A DNA stretch of 64,000 nt from Flavobacterium sp. 245 (GTDB lineage: Bacteria > Bacteroidota > Bacteroidia > Flavobacteriales > Flavobacteriaceae): the NCBI RefSeq assembly GCF_004362055.1, contig NZ_SNXB01000001.1:496001-560000 (forward strand), given 5' to 3'. Shown in pieces: positions 52,681 to 61,252 of this stretch. Below the pieces are notes generated by a model that saw nothing but the letters and a program-made list of their open reading frames with translations, was not told the DNA's origin and searched no databases. The number at the start of each line of letters is the position of its first letter. Position 1 is the stretch's first letter. Both the position numbers and the translations under genes were made by a program.

Positions 52681-52706
52681 CAAGTTGCCAAACCATTACC
52701 AAACCA
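52681..52706. repeat. Island-end direct repeat, right copy
   Basis: Partner of 39682-39707 (24 of 26 identical). Located between the recombinase start and the right att core, the place expected for arm-type binding sites. Confidence 0.75.
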
Positions 52707-52848
52707 ATTTAAGATTTCATTCAATTTTATTCAATTTAATTACATAGTTTTATCGTGACATATAATCATATTTAGCACTGAATTTGTGTTAGTTAACACT
52801 GTGTATGGATAGTTTTTTAAGAGATATTAAAAAGTGCTTAATTGATGG

Positions 52849-52871
52849 GGTTCAATTCCGGCTCCGGGTAC
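52849..52871. other. Right attachment site (attR), displaced tRNA-Leu 3' end
   Basis: GGTTCAATTCCGGCTCCGGG and the next three bases repeat the T-arm and acceptor end of the tRNA at 39607-39629 with two mismatches. The crossover lies in the 15 identical bases 52857-52871. Confidence 0.88.
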
Positions 52872-52899
52872 AAAAACCTCTTCTTTCGAAGAGGTTTTT
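52872..52899. terminator. Original tRNA-Leu terminator, displaced
   Basis: AACCTCTTC (52875-52883), TTTC, GAAGAGGTT (52888-52896), T tract. Directly after the displaced tRNA end, where the terminator of the uninterrupted tRNA would be. Confidence 0.85.
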
Positions 52900-52975
52900 T
52901 TTATGGTCTTTTTTAAACAATAATAAGTAATTTAATTGTGAGATTAAGACGCTCTATTAAGTGAACTTATATTAC

Positions 52976-53446
52976 TTATATGGTGAAAACCTCACAACTC
53001 GCCTCATGCAAAACTGGAAAATTGCAGGAATTAGCTATAAAACACAATTGATTTGCTTTTTTATGAAGCTCTAACGATAACTCCGTTTTATCTGAATTTG
53101 CAATTTTTACTTTCGGAAATAATTTTACTTCAACAAAACGCCCGCTTCCATCTGCAGAAACTTCTAGTGTTGCTTCGGCGTTGTCTGAATATTCAAGGAC
53201 TTCTATTCCGTTTTGAGAACAGACATATAAGTAGGACATCATGTGGCAGGAAACCAAACTGCTCAAAAGCAAATCTTCAGGATTATATAATTCCGGATCG
53301 CCTTTGAAAGCTTTTGCTGCCGAGACGTTTAAAGCTGGTTTGCCTTCGATTTGGATTTGATGGCTTTTATTGTAAAATCTCTTTGTTGAATCTGTATGTT
53401 TTTTATTTGAAGACCATTTTGCTTCTACTTTGAATAGATGTTTCAT
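52976..53446 (-). CDS. OsmC family protein (peroxide-reducing type)
   Basis: 156 residues. LLLSSLVSCHMMSYLYVC and LHKKANQLCFIANSCNFPVLH carry the conserved thiols, with spacing of the Ohr/OsmC family, whose members reduce organic peroxides with a reactive Cys. The N-terminal beta part starts MKHLFKVEAKWSSNKKHTDS. The second block, NQLCFIANSC, has Cys at the usual position. It converges on the island boundary and is not part of it. Confidence 0.9.
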   Translation of the reverse strand: MKHLFKVEAKWSSNKKHTDSTKRFYNKSHQIQIEGKPALNVSAAKAFKGDPELYNPEDLLLSSLVSCHMMSYLYVCSQNGIEVLEYSDNAEATLEVSADGSGRFVEVKLFPKVKIANSDKTELSLELHKKANQLCFIANSCNFPVLHEASCEVFTI

Positions 53447-53503
53447 TATGCGTTTTTTTTGCTATGGCTAAGTTAAGATTTTCTGTTGTAAAGAATTAAT
53501 CTC

Positions 53504-53570
53504 GCAAAGTCGCAGAGTCGCAAAGTTTATGAACAAAGCTTAAAAAAACTTTGCAACTCTGCGACTTTGC
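53504..53570. repeat. Inverted repeat with 25-bp arms
   Basis: Arms 53504-53528 (starts GCAAAGTCGC) and 53546-53570 (ends GCGACTTTGC) are complementary but for one position. Same style as the nested repeat at 641-797, with internal similarity within each arm. Confidence 0.78.
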
Positions 53571-53600
53571 ATGGAATTTCTCTCCAGTTTCCCAATAAAA

Positions 53601-53629
53601 AAACCTCGAAAGCATAACTTTCGAGGTTT
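53601..53629 (-). terminator. Terminator of the galactose mutarotase gene
   Basis: AAACCTCGAAAG (53601-53612) pairs with CTTTCGAGGTTT (53618-53629) over 12 bases, with a T tract on the minus strand. Confidence 0.85.
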
Positions 53630-53666
53630 CTTAGAGAATTACTAAACTAATAAACAAATCCTAAAA

Positions 53667-54851
53667 CTATTTCTGTACTGAGAATTTAAAAGTAGTTTTA
53701 GTTTTATAATTTTCTCCCGGGTTTAAAACCGTTGTTGGGAAATTTTTCTGGTTTGGAGAATCAGGATAATGTTCTGTTTCTAAACAAAGTCCTGTTCTGT
53801 GTGCGTAAGTTTTTCCGTCGCGCGTTGGTAAAGTTCCGTCAAGGAAATTTCCAGAGTAAAACTGAATTCCAGGTTCGTCTGTTGTCATTTCCATAACTCT
53901 TCCGCTTGCTGCGTGGTATACTTTTGCAATAATTGTTTTTCCTTTTTCAGGATTGTTCAACACCCAGCAGTGATCGTAACCTTTTCCTCTTTCTAATTGT
54001 TCGTTTTTAACTGCAATATCTTTTCCAATTAATTTTGGCGTTCTGAAATCGAAAGGCGTACCAGCAACATCATCTAATTTTCCTGTCGGAATTAAAGTCG
54101 CATCAACCGGAACTAATTTATCTGCATTTAAAGTCAATTCGTGATCTAAGATTGTTTTTGTAAAATCTCCAGATAAATTGAAATAGGAATGCTGCGTCAA
54201 ATTCACAACTGTTTTCTTATCTGTAGTCGCTTCGTAAAGTACTTCTAACTGATTGTCATTTGTCAATGTATAAGTAACAAAAACTTTCAAAGTTCCAGGA
54301 TAACCTTCTTCCATATCTTTACTTACATAAGATAATTTTAAAGAAGCTGTTTCACCAGATTTTACCTCATCAGCTTTCCAAACTACATTGAAATATCCTT
54401 GTGGCCCACCGTGTAAAGCATTTGGCGCATTATTGATTGCCAATTGATATTCTTTTTCATCTAAAGTGAATTTTCCTTTCGCAATTCGGTTTCCATATCT
54501 TCCTATCAAAGCTCCGAAGAATGGATTTTCTTTTTCGTATTGTGCCAAAGAATTAAATCCGATTACTACATTTTCAGAAACGCCTTCTTTATTAGGCACT
54601 TTTAAATCTGTTATTCTTCCGCCAAACGTGATGATGTCAACTTCCATCCCATTTTGGTTTTTCAATTTATAACTTTCGACTTTTTCTCCTTTTGCAGTTG
54701 TTCCGTACTCTGATTTTTCAATTGTTACCAAGGCTTTTTCATCAGTAGCAACTTTTTCTGTATCCGCTTTTTTATCGCTTTTACATTGAACTGAAACTGC
54801 AGCCAAACTCAAAAGGCTCAGACCGAAAACACAACGTTTTAATACATTCAT
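53667..54851 (-). CDS. galM: Aldose 1-epimerase, lipoprotein
   Basis: 394 residues. It has a lipoprotein signal (LSLLSLAAVSVQCKSDKK, Cys 24), so it acts outside the cytoplasm. It interconverts the alpha and beta forms of sugars such as arabinose or galactose. FFGALIGRYGNRIAKG, NALHGGPQGYFNVVW (His), VNLTQHSYFNLSG (catalytic His), DHCWVLN and CLETEHYPDSPN (catalytic Glu) are all in order. Last gene of the arabinose cluster, after araA with an inverted-repeat spacer. Confidence 0.93.
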   Translation of the reverse strand: MNVLKRCVFGLSLLSLAAVSVQCKSDKKADTEKVATDEKALVTIEKSEYGTTAKGEKVESYKLKNQNGMEVDIITFGGRITDLKVPNKEGVSENVVIGFNSLAQYEKENPFFGALIGRYGNRIAKGKFTLDEKEYQLAINNAPNALHGGPQGYFNVVWKADEVKSGETASLKLSYVSKDMEEGYPGTLKVFVTYTLTNDNQLEVLYEATTDKKTVVNLTQHSYFNLSGDFTKTILDHELTLNADKLVPVDATLIPTGKLDDVAGTPFDFRTPKLIGKDIAVKNEQLERGKGYDHCWVLNNPEKGKTIIAKVYHAASGRVMEMTTDEPGIQFYSGNFLDGTLPTRDGKTYAHRTGLCLETEHYPDSPNQKNFPTTVLNPGENYKTKTTFKFSVQK

Positions 54852-54887
54852 AAATGGTTATTTTTTAGTTAGTAAAGTCTTAAAGAC

Positions 54888-54943
54888 AAAAGTCATAAAG
54901 TCTTTTCTTCAAAGTAACTAAAACTTTCGGACTTTATGACTTT
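54888..54943. repeat. Inverted repeat between araA and galM
   Basis: AAAGTCATAAAGTC (54889-54902) and GACTTTATGACTTT (54930-54943) pair perfectly. It could act as partial terminator after araA; related AAGTC units surround it. Confidence 0.6.
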
Positions 54944-54957
54944 CGACTTTTGACTAA

Positions 54958-56466
54958 TTAAAGTCCGTGTTGAAACAAATGATAATAAGCTTCATTTGCA
55001 TTGATCTTATCTTTGAAATCTCTCACGGTAGTTTTTTCATCAATAACCAATAATTCAATTCCAGCGATATCAGCAAAATCTTCCATGTATTCTGTTGTCA
55101 ATGACTGGCTGTAAACTGTATGGTGCGCTCCTCCAGCCAAAATCCAAGCTGTTGCTGCAATATCAAGGTTTGGTTTACAATCCCATAAAACTCTTGCAAC
55201 TGGTAATTTTGGCAATTCAGCCATTGGTTTGATAGCCTCTACTTCGTTCACAATTAAACGGAAACGAGTTCCCATATCTACCAAAGAAACATTGATTGCA
55301 TCTCCTGCAGGAGAGTTGAATACCAAACGAGCTGGATCTTCTTTTCCGCCAATTCCTAAAGGATGTACTTCACAAGAAGGTTTTCCGTCAGCGATAGATG
55401 GACAAATTTCTAACATATGCGATCCTAAAACATACGATTTTTGTGGTGTGAAATGGTAGGTGTAATCTTCCATGAAAGAAGTTCCGCCTTCCAAGCCAAT
55501 ATTCATCACTTTTAATGCTCTTACCATTGCAGCTGTTTTCCAGTCTCCTTCTCCACCAAAACCATAACCATCGGCCATTAATCTTTGTGTTGCGATTCCT
55601 GGTAATTGTTTCCAAACTCCAAGGTTTTCGAATGTATCTGTAAAAGCGCCAAATCCTCCTTCTTCAAGGAAAGCTCTTAATCCTAATTCAATTTTTGCCG
55701 CTTCCGCTAAAGAACTTCTTTGCGCGCCTCCTTCTTTTAAAGAATCAGTCAAAGTGTATGATTGTTCGTAAACCGCTAATAAATCAGCTAATTGTTGGTC
55801 GGTTACTTTTTCAATATGTTTCGTTACATCTGATGAATCGAATCCGTTTACTGAAACTCCAAAACGAATTTGAGCTTCTACTTTATCGCCTTCTGTTACG
55901 GCAACTTCACGCATATTATCTCCAATACGAGCTACTTTTAAGTTTTGAAGTTCGTCCCAACCTAAAACAACTCTTGACCAAATTCCTAATTTCTTTTGAA
56001 CTCTTTCGTCTTCCCAATGTCCTACAACAACTTTACGTTTTTTGCGCATTCTTGACATGATGAAACCGAATTCACGATCTCCGTGAGCCGATTGATTCAA
56101 GTTCATGAAATCCATGTCGATAGATCCCCACGGAATTTCAGCATTGTATTGTGTATGCAAATGACATAATGGTTTTTTCAAAATACTCAAACCGCCAATC
56201 CACATTTTTGCTGGTGAAAAAGTATGCATCCAGGCAATAATTCCGATACAGTTTTTCTCTGAATTCGCAGCTAAACATACATCTAAAATTTGTGAAGGAG
56301 ATTTCACCACATCTTTATAAACCACTTTTACTGGTATTGAAGATGAAGCGTCTAATCCTTTTGCAATTATCTGAGAATGTTCAGCTACTTTTCTAAGTGT
56401 TTCTTCACCATATAATTCCTGGCTTCCTACTACAAACCATACTTCTTTTTGAGATATATCTATCAT
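54958..56466 (-). CDS. araA: L-arabinose isomerase
   Basis: 502 residues. It converts L-arabinose to L-ribulose. [20 protein letters not shown] is the usual start. [17 protein letters not shown] and [15 protein letters not shown] line the active site, [17 protein letters not shown] gives the metal-binding Glu region and [24 protein letters not shown] the second Glu and His. The length is typical. It lies between araD and galM. Confidence 0.97.
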   Translation of the reverse strand: MIDISQKEVWFVVGSQELYGEETLRKVAEHSQIIAKGLDASSSIPVKVVYKDVVKSPSQILDVCLAANSEKNCIGIIAWMHTFSPAKMWIGGLSILKKPLCHLHTQYNAEIPWGSIDMDFMNLNQSAHGDREFGFIMSRMRKKRKVVVGHWEDERVQKKLGIWSRVVLGWDELQNLKVARIGDNMREVAVTEGDKVEAQIRFGVSVNGFDSSDVTKHIEKVTDQQLADLLAVYEQSYTLTDSLKEGGAQRSSLAEAAKIELGLRAFLEEGGFGAFTDTFENLGVWKQLPGIATQRLMADGYGFGGEGDWKTAAMVRALKVMNIGLEGGTSFMEDYTYHFTPQKSYVLGSHMLEICPSIADGKPSCEVHPLGIGGKEDPARLVFNSPAGDAINVSLVDMGTRFRLIVNEVEAIKPMAELPKLPVARVLWDCKPNLDIAATAWILAGGAHHTVYSQSLTTEYMEDFADIAGIELLVIDEKTTVRDFKDKINANEAYYHLFQHGL

Positions 56467-56506
56467 TATGTTTAATCGTTTATTTGTTGAACTGTTTATT
56501 TGTTGA

Positions 56507-56543
56507 ATCGTTTAATCGTGAAAAACGGAACCGATTAAACGAT
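56507..56543. repeat. Inverted repeat between araD and araA
   Basis: ATCGTTTAATCG (56507-56518) and CGATTAAACGAT (56532-56543), a perfect 12-bp stem downstream of araD. Surrounding bases repeat the same unit. Confidence 0.65.
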
Positions 56544-56566
56544 TTACCGATTCACCGACTAAACAA

Positions 56567-57268
56567 TCATTGTCCGTAATACGAATCTTTTCCGTGTTTG
56601 CGGTTGTAATGTTTCTTTATTAGAGAATCTTTTAATCTTGGTGCGTTCGGATTTATTTGTAAAGTCAGATACGCCATTTCGGCTACGACTTCTAAAACCT
56701 TACTGTTGTACACTGCTTTTGCGGCGTTTTTTCCCCATGCGAAAGGACCGTGATTTCCAATTAAAACCATTTCTACTTCTTCGTAAGAAAGATTTTTTTC
56801 TTTGAAGCAATCCAAAATCTGAATTCCGGTATTGTGTTCGTAGTTTCCTTCAATAAGCGAATCTGCCATTGGTGGTGCGCACGGAATATCTGCTGTTAAA
56901 TGATCCGCATGAGTTGTTCCAAAAATTGGAATATCCTGTTGTGACTGTGCCCAAGCAACTGAATAAGTAGCGTGTGTATGTGCCACACCACCAATATTTG
57001 GCCAGTTTTTGTATAAATAAGCATGCGTTTTCGTGTCAGATGACGGACGCATGGTTCCTTCAATAACGTTATTATCAAAATCGACAATTACGATATCTTC
57101 TGGTTTTAAATCTTCATAAGGAACACCGCTTGGCTTAATAGCAAAAACACCATTTTTTCTGTCTACGGCGCTTACATTTCCAAAAGTGTAGACAACCAGA
57201 TTCAATGCATTTAACTGCATATTGGCTTCGTAACATTCCTGTTTTAAATCTTTATACTGAGAACTCAT
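56567..57268 (-). CDS. araD: L-ribulose-5-phosphate 4-epimerase
   Basis: 233 residues from the ATG at 57268 (MSSQYKDLKQECYEANMQLN), which overlaps the end of araB by 17 bases; the longer frame would run further into araB. It produces D-xylulose 5-phosphate. LVVYTFGNVSAVDRKNGVFAIKPSGVPYE is the class II aldolase start, GGVAHTHATYSVAWAQ has the zinc His pair, and TTHADHLTADIPC and LIGNHGPFAWGKNAAKAVYN complete the site. Confidence 0.97.
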   Translation of the reverse strand: MSSQYKDLKQECYEANMQLNALNLVVYTFGNVSAVDRKNGVFAIKPSGVPYEDLKPEDIVIVDFDNNVIEGTMRPSSDTKTHAYLYKNWPNIGGVAHTHATYSVAWAQSQQDIPIFGTTHADHLTADIPCAPPMADSLIEGNYEHNTGIQILDCFKEKNLSYEEVEMVLIGNHGPFAWGKNAAKAVYNSKVLEVVAEMAYLTLQINPNAPRLKDSLIKKHYNRKHGKDSYYGQ

Positions 57269-58943
57269 TTTGAGAAATTTTAATAGTTGGATCTGCAAAA
57301 ACACTTAATTGTTCGTAAGCGATCAGCAGTTTGTTATAAGCCGCAACTTTATCTAATTGAGGGAAATATTCTCCGTCAAAATCGCTTCCAATTTTTTGGC
57401 TTGCTTCGATTACGTTAGGATAAATTCCGGCTGCAACTGCTGCATAAATCGCTGCTCCTAAAGCAGGAGTCTGATCTGAAGCTGCAATTTTAATTGGCTT
57501 GTTTAAAACATTGGCCAATGTTTGCATAATAAAAGGCGATTTTCTGGCAACGCCTCCAATTCCGATAACGCTGTCGATTTTTACTCCTTCTTCTTCAAAA
57601 CGATCTACAATTTTCTTTGCTCCAAAGCAGATTGCGTTTACTAAGGCTTTAAAAATATGAGGTGCTTTTGTTCCTAAAGAAAGGTTTGAAATTGCACTTT
57701 TTACCTCCTGATTTGCATCTGGAGTTCTTCTTCCGTTGATCCAGTCCAAAGCAATTGGAAGACTTTCTGAAACTGGAATTTTCTCTGCTTCTTTTGTTAA
57801 TTCAACAATTAATTTATCACTGAATTCTTCTCTTAATTGTTCTTTTTGAGCCTCATTTAAAACTGTTGAAGAAGTCAATAAATGTTCTGTCGGCCACATT
57901 AATAGTTCTTTGTACCAAGCTAATAAATCGCCGAAAGCAGATTGTCCTGCTTCAAGACCAATAAAGCCCGGAATTACAGAGCCATCAACCTGTCCGCAAA
58001 TTCCACGAACGGTTTTTGTTCCCACTTCATCATAAGAACCAACTAGAATATCACAAGTTGAAGTTCCCATAACACGAACTAAAGTGTTTTCTCCAATTTT
58101 AGCTCCAACAGCTCCAGAATGCGCGTCGAAAGTTCCAACAGCCACAACTGTATCTGTAGAAAGCCCTAAACGATCTGCCCATTCTTTGCTTAAATTTCCA
58201 GCTGCTAAATCAGATGTATACGTTTCATCGTATAAATTACCACGAAGCTGTGCTAAATAAGGATGTAATTTTTCTAAGAATTCAACTGGTGGAAGTCCGT
58301 TCCAGTCTGCATGCCACATAGCTTTGTGACCCGCAGCGCAACGGCTTCTTTTAAAAGTTTTTAAATCTTTATCTTCGATTAATAAGTATGTCATTAAATC
58401 GCAGTGCTCCATCCAGGTATACGCTGCATTTCGAACCGCTTCATCTTCTCTAGCGATGTGAAGGATTTTTGCCCAAAACCATTCTGATGAATAAATGCCG
58501 CCTACATATTTTGTAACATCTTCCCCGCCCCAGCTTACTGCCAGTTCGTTGATTTCGTTTGCTTCATTAATCGAAGTATGATCTTTCCATAAAACCATCA
58601 TCGCATTTGGGTTTTCTTCAAAACCTTTTGTTAATGCTAGTGGCGTTCCGTCTTTTGTAACCGGAACTGGAGAAGATCCTGTGGTATCAATGCAAATCCC
58701 GCGAACTAACGACGGATCAACTTTACTTTCTTTTATAACGGTTTGAATCGTAATTTCCAGACCTTCAATATGATCTAAAGGATGCTGACGAAACTGATTT
58801 ATCGATGCGTCACAATATTGTTTGTTTTTCCATCTTTTGTAATGAGAAACATTCGATGCTAATTCCTGCCCATTTTCAGTATCGATAAGCACCGCTCGAA
58901 CAGAATCTGTTCCGTAGTCCAATCCTATAACGTAATTTTTCAT
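57252..58943 (-). CDS. araB: Ribulokinase
   Basis: 563 residues. It phosphorylates L-ribulose with ATP. YVIGLDYGTDSVRAVLID is the phosphate-1 loop of FGGY kinases, and IDTTGSSPVPVTKDG, ALTKGFEENPNAMMVLWKDHTS, and VAVGTFDAHSGAVGAKIG (catalytic Asp) follow. Gly-rich GIGGVARKSPFIMQTLANVL is the adenosine motif. First gene of araB-araD-araA. A promoter box and an inverted repeat lie just upstream. Confidence 0.97.
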   Translation of the reverse strand: MKNYVIGLDYGTDSVRAVLIDTENGQELASNVSHYKRWKNKQYCDASINQFRQHPLDHIEGLEITIQTVIKESKVDPSLVRGICIDTTGSSPVPVTKDGTPLALTKGFEENPNAMMVLWKDHTSINEANEINELAVSWGGEDVTKYVGGIYSSEWFWAKILHIAREDEAVRNAAYTWMEHCDLMTYLLIEDKDLKTFKRSRCAAGHKAMWHADWNGLPPVEFLEKLHPYLAQLRGNLYDETYTSDLAAGNLSKEWADRLGLSTDTVVAVGTFDAHSGAVGAKIGENTLVRVMGTSTCDILVGSYDEVGTKTVRGICGQVDGSVIPGFIGLEAGQSAFGDLLAWYKELLMWPTEHLLTSSTVLNEAQKEQLREEFSDKLIVELTKEAEKIPVSESLPIALDWINGRRTPDANQEVKSAISNLSLGTKAPHIFKALVNAICFGAKKIVDRFEEEGVKIDSVIGIGGVARKSPFIMQTLANVLNKPIKIAASDQTPALGAAIYAAVAAGIYPNVIEASQKIGSDFDGEYFPQLDKVAAYNKLLIAYEQLSVFADPTIKISQNEFSV

Positions 58944-58966
58944 TCGAAATTCATTTTTGATAATGA

Positions 58967-58974
58967 CAAATATA
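58967..58974 (-). promoter_or_regulatory. Candidate -7 box of araBDA
   Basis: Reads TATATTTG on the minus strand, 24 bases before the araB start. Confidence 0.55.
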
Positions 58975-58989
58975 ATTATAATTCATTTA

Positions 58990-59010
58990 TAAGTGTACAA
59001 TAAACACTTA
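58990..59010. promoter_or_regulatory. Operator-like inverted repeat before araB
   Basis: TAAGTGT (58990-58996), 7 bases, ACACTTA (59004-59010): perfect 7-bp arms that cover the -33 region of the araB promoter. A likely site for an arabinose regulator. Confidence 0.5.
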
Positions 59011-59076
59011 ATAAAAATTGAGCTTTGAATTTTTACAAATAATGCATCAAAACAAGCAATTATGACAAAAACAGAA

Positions 59077-59101
59077 AATAAATGTTTGTTTAACATTTAT
59101 T
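59077..59101 (-). terminator. Terminator-like hairpin after the GH51 gene
   Basis: AATAAATGTT (59077-59086), 5 bases, AACATTTATT (59092-59101), a perfect 10-bp stem followed by T-rich sequence on the minus strand. Confidence 0.65.
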
Positions 59102-59110
59102 CTGCTGCGA

Positions 59111-61096
59111 TTATTTCATCTTAATTTTTAAAACTGTTACCGAGTAAGCTGGAAAATCGTACTGAACTTTACTTCCGCTTAACTTAAATTCGCTTTCTTT
59201 CGGACTAATTTTAGTTGGAGTTTCAAAAGAATTTTCATCATTTATTCCGTCTCCTTTTAAAATTATTGCGGTTCCTTTCGAATCTAATTTTGCACCTTTT
59301 AAATCAATTGAAACATTTTGAGAAGCAGCATTTGCGTTAACAATTTTCAAAATCACTTCTTTAGAATTCACATCTTTTACTGCCGATGCAAACAAATCAT
59401 TTTGACCTGTAACTGCTTTTCCGTCTTTTGTGATATTGATTAAATCGGTTCCTTTATTGTTAGAGAATAATTTCTGAACATAATAATTTGGCGTTCCGTA
59501 CGATTGCAAATTATTAAACCAAATCATGTCCGGTGTCCATTGCCAGCCTTCTACATGTGCCAATAAAGGTGCATAAGAAGTTAACTGCACAACCTCAGCA
59601 TTACGTTCCATTCCAGTCATAAATGCTGCTTCTGAGAAAGCACATTCCCAGTTGTTTTTGTTTTCTGGACTTGCGATTGCGACACTTTGCGCTGCATATT
59701 CTCCAGCAAAAATCTTTGGTCCTTTACGGTCATAATTGTCGTAACGCGTTACGTTTTTTCTGAACCAAGCCGGATCCTTATAATAATGTTCATCAACAAT
59801 TTCAGCGTTCAATTTTTTAAGTTCTTTCATCCCATAATCGTAAAAATCTCCGTCAGGAAAAGGTCCTGTTCCAGAAACAATTGTGATGTTTGGATATTTT
59901 GCCTTAATCGCTTTTTGAAACACTTTGAAACGCTCAATATAATCAGGTCCCCACTGCTCATTTCCAACTCCAATGAATTTTAAGTTAAATGGTTTTGGAT
60001 GTCCCATATCAGCTCTTACTTTCCCCCAAGCTGTCGTCGCATCGCCATTTGCAAATTCAATTAAATCTAAAGCATCTTGTACATAAGGGTCGATTTGATC
60101 CATTGGAACCAATTCTCCTGTATTGAATTGACAAGCCATTCCACAGCTTAAAATTGGAAGCGGGGAAGCACCGATATCTTCTGAAAGCTGAAAATATTCA
60201 AAGAATCCCAAACCAAAACTCTGGAAATAATCTGGCGCTGGACGATGTGAAAATTCCATGTTCCAACGGTTAACTGCCGTTTCTCTGTCTTCAACTTTTC
60301 CTACTGATTTTTTCCATTGGTAACGTTCTGCCAAAGTTCTTCCTTCAACAATACAACCTCCTGGGAAACGCAAAAATCCTGGTTTCAAATCATATAACAA
60401 TTGTACTAAATCTTTACGAAGTCCATTTTTTCTTCCTGCCCAAGTATCTTCTGGAAACAATGAAATATTATCTAAATCAATTACGCCATTTCCTTCAAAA
60501 GTGATTTTTAATTTTGCTTTGGCTTCAGTTGCCGAAGATGTTAATTGAGCTGTATAATTAGACCAGTCATTTGATGCCGGTACAACTGAAGTTTCGCCTA
60601 AAACTTTATTGTTTTTGTCAATAAATTGGAATTTAATTTTTGAAATATTCCCCGAAATTTTTGAAGCTTTTAAAGTCAAATTATACTTTAAATCTTTCTT
60701 GATTCCCATGCCTCTGAAGCCATCATTAATCAATTCGTAACCTGAAGCATCATTAATCGTAATTCGGCAATAATTATGATTTGTTCCTTTTTGAGAATAC
60801 TGAATCACATTTGCAATTCCTGATTCGGTGTTTAATTTATGACGGTCGCTTTTAGGCTGATTCCATCCCATTAACGGAAACTGGAATTCGAAAGATCTGT
60901 TTTTGATCATTTCGGCATACAATCCGCCATCTGCAGCAAAATTGATATCTTCAAAAAACACTCCATACATAGTAGGCTGAATTTTAGTTACTGTTTTTGC
61001 AACATCAACTTGAAGATTATTTTTTTGTGCCGATGCATAAACGCCGCTCAGCAATAAACCGCAAAGGGTAATTTTTGTAATTAATTTGGACTTCAT
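59111..61096 (-). CDS. Alpha-L-arabinofuranosidase, GH51
   Basis: 661 residues with signal peptide (LITKITLCGLLLSGVYASAQ). An early block, TMYGVFFEDINFAADGGLYAEMIKNRSFEF, leads into a carbohydrate-binding-like insert (about 75-215), then the catalytic barrel with FLRFPGGCIVEG, FIGVGNEQWGPDYIERF (acid/base Glu) and KIFAGEYAAQS (nucleophile Glu), and a C-terminal beta domain. It removes arabinofuranosyl units from arabinan side chains. Its own spacer upstream suggests separate transcription from the GH43/GH127 pair. Confidence 0.95.
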   Translation of the reverse strand: MKSKLITKITLCGLLLSGVYASAQKNNLQVDVAKTVTKIQPTMYGVFFEDINFAADGGLYAEMIKNRSFEFQFPLMGWNQPKSDRHKLNTESGIANVIQYSQKGTNHNYCRITINDASGYELINDGFRGMGIKKDLKYNLTLKASKISGNISKIKFQFIDKNNKVLGETSVVPASNDWSNYTAQLTSSATEAKAKLKITFEGNGVIDLDNISLFPEDTWAGRKNGLRKDLVQLLYDLKPGFLRFPGGCIVEGRTLAERYQWKKSVGKVEDRETAVNRWNMEFSHRPAPDYFQSFGLGFFEYFQLSEDIGASPLPILSCGMACQFNTGELVPMDQIDPYVQDALDLIEFANGDATTAWGKVRADMGHPKPFNLKFIGVGNEQWGPDYIERFKVFQKAIKAKYPNITIVSGTGPFPDGDFYDYGMKELKKLNAEIVDEHYYKDPAWFRKNVTRYDNYDRKGPKIFAGEYAAQSVAIASPENKNNWECAFSEAAFMTGMERNAEVVQLTSYAPLLAHVEGWQWTPDMIWFNNLQSYGTPNYYVQKLFSNNKGTDLINITKDGKAVTGQNDLFASAVKDVNSKEVILKIVNANAASQNVSIDLKGAKLDSKGTAIILKGDGINDENSFETPTKISPKESEFKLSGSKVQYDFPAYSVTVLKIKMK

Positions 61097-61252
61097 TTTT
61101 TTATAATTAATGTGTTTTATGACACGCGGATGACGCGGGTTAAAACGGGTTTTTATTTTGTTTTTTTAACTTTGGCTTTAGTTTAAACGCATAGAATCAT
61201 AGTTATACTTTGTTTAAAAAAAGGCATGATTTCCTAATTATAATTGATTTAT

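Larger units (their letters stand above)
39630..52871. mobile_element. Integrated genomic island in tRNA-Leu with recombinase, replication and defence-type cargo
   Basis: About 13.2 kb between the duplicated tRNA ends. It encodes a tyrosine recombinase next to the right end, an HTH excisionase-like protein, a probable replication initiator and a set of accessory proteins including AbiH. A terminator right after the restored tRNA (39636-39675) and the displaced original terminator after the right repeat (52872-52899) fit insertion into the 3' end of the tRNA. No conjugation genes were found, so transfer would depend on another element. Confidence 0.88.

Noticed and set aside
52849..52871. Possible second tRNA-Leu at the right island end
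   Set aside because: Only the T arm and acceptor end match; D arm and anticodon arm are absent, so it is the displaced 3' end left by integration.
39630..52871. Integrative conjugative element
   Set aside because: No relaxase, coupling protein or Tra genes are visible in the island.
55695..56060. 121-codon open frame on the plus strand inside araA
   Set aside because: It is Leu/Arg-rich antisense of a well-conserved gene and has no domain.
61093..61145. Second copy of the araB operator before the GH51 gene (GTGT-N6-ACAC)
   Set aside because: The spacing differs, and the ACACG part belongs to a dispersed GACACGCGGATGACGCGG-like sequence also seen near 37370.
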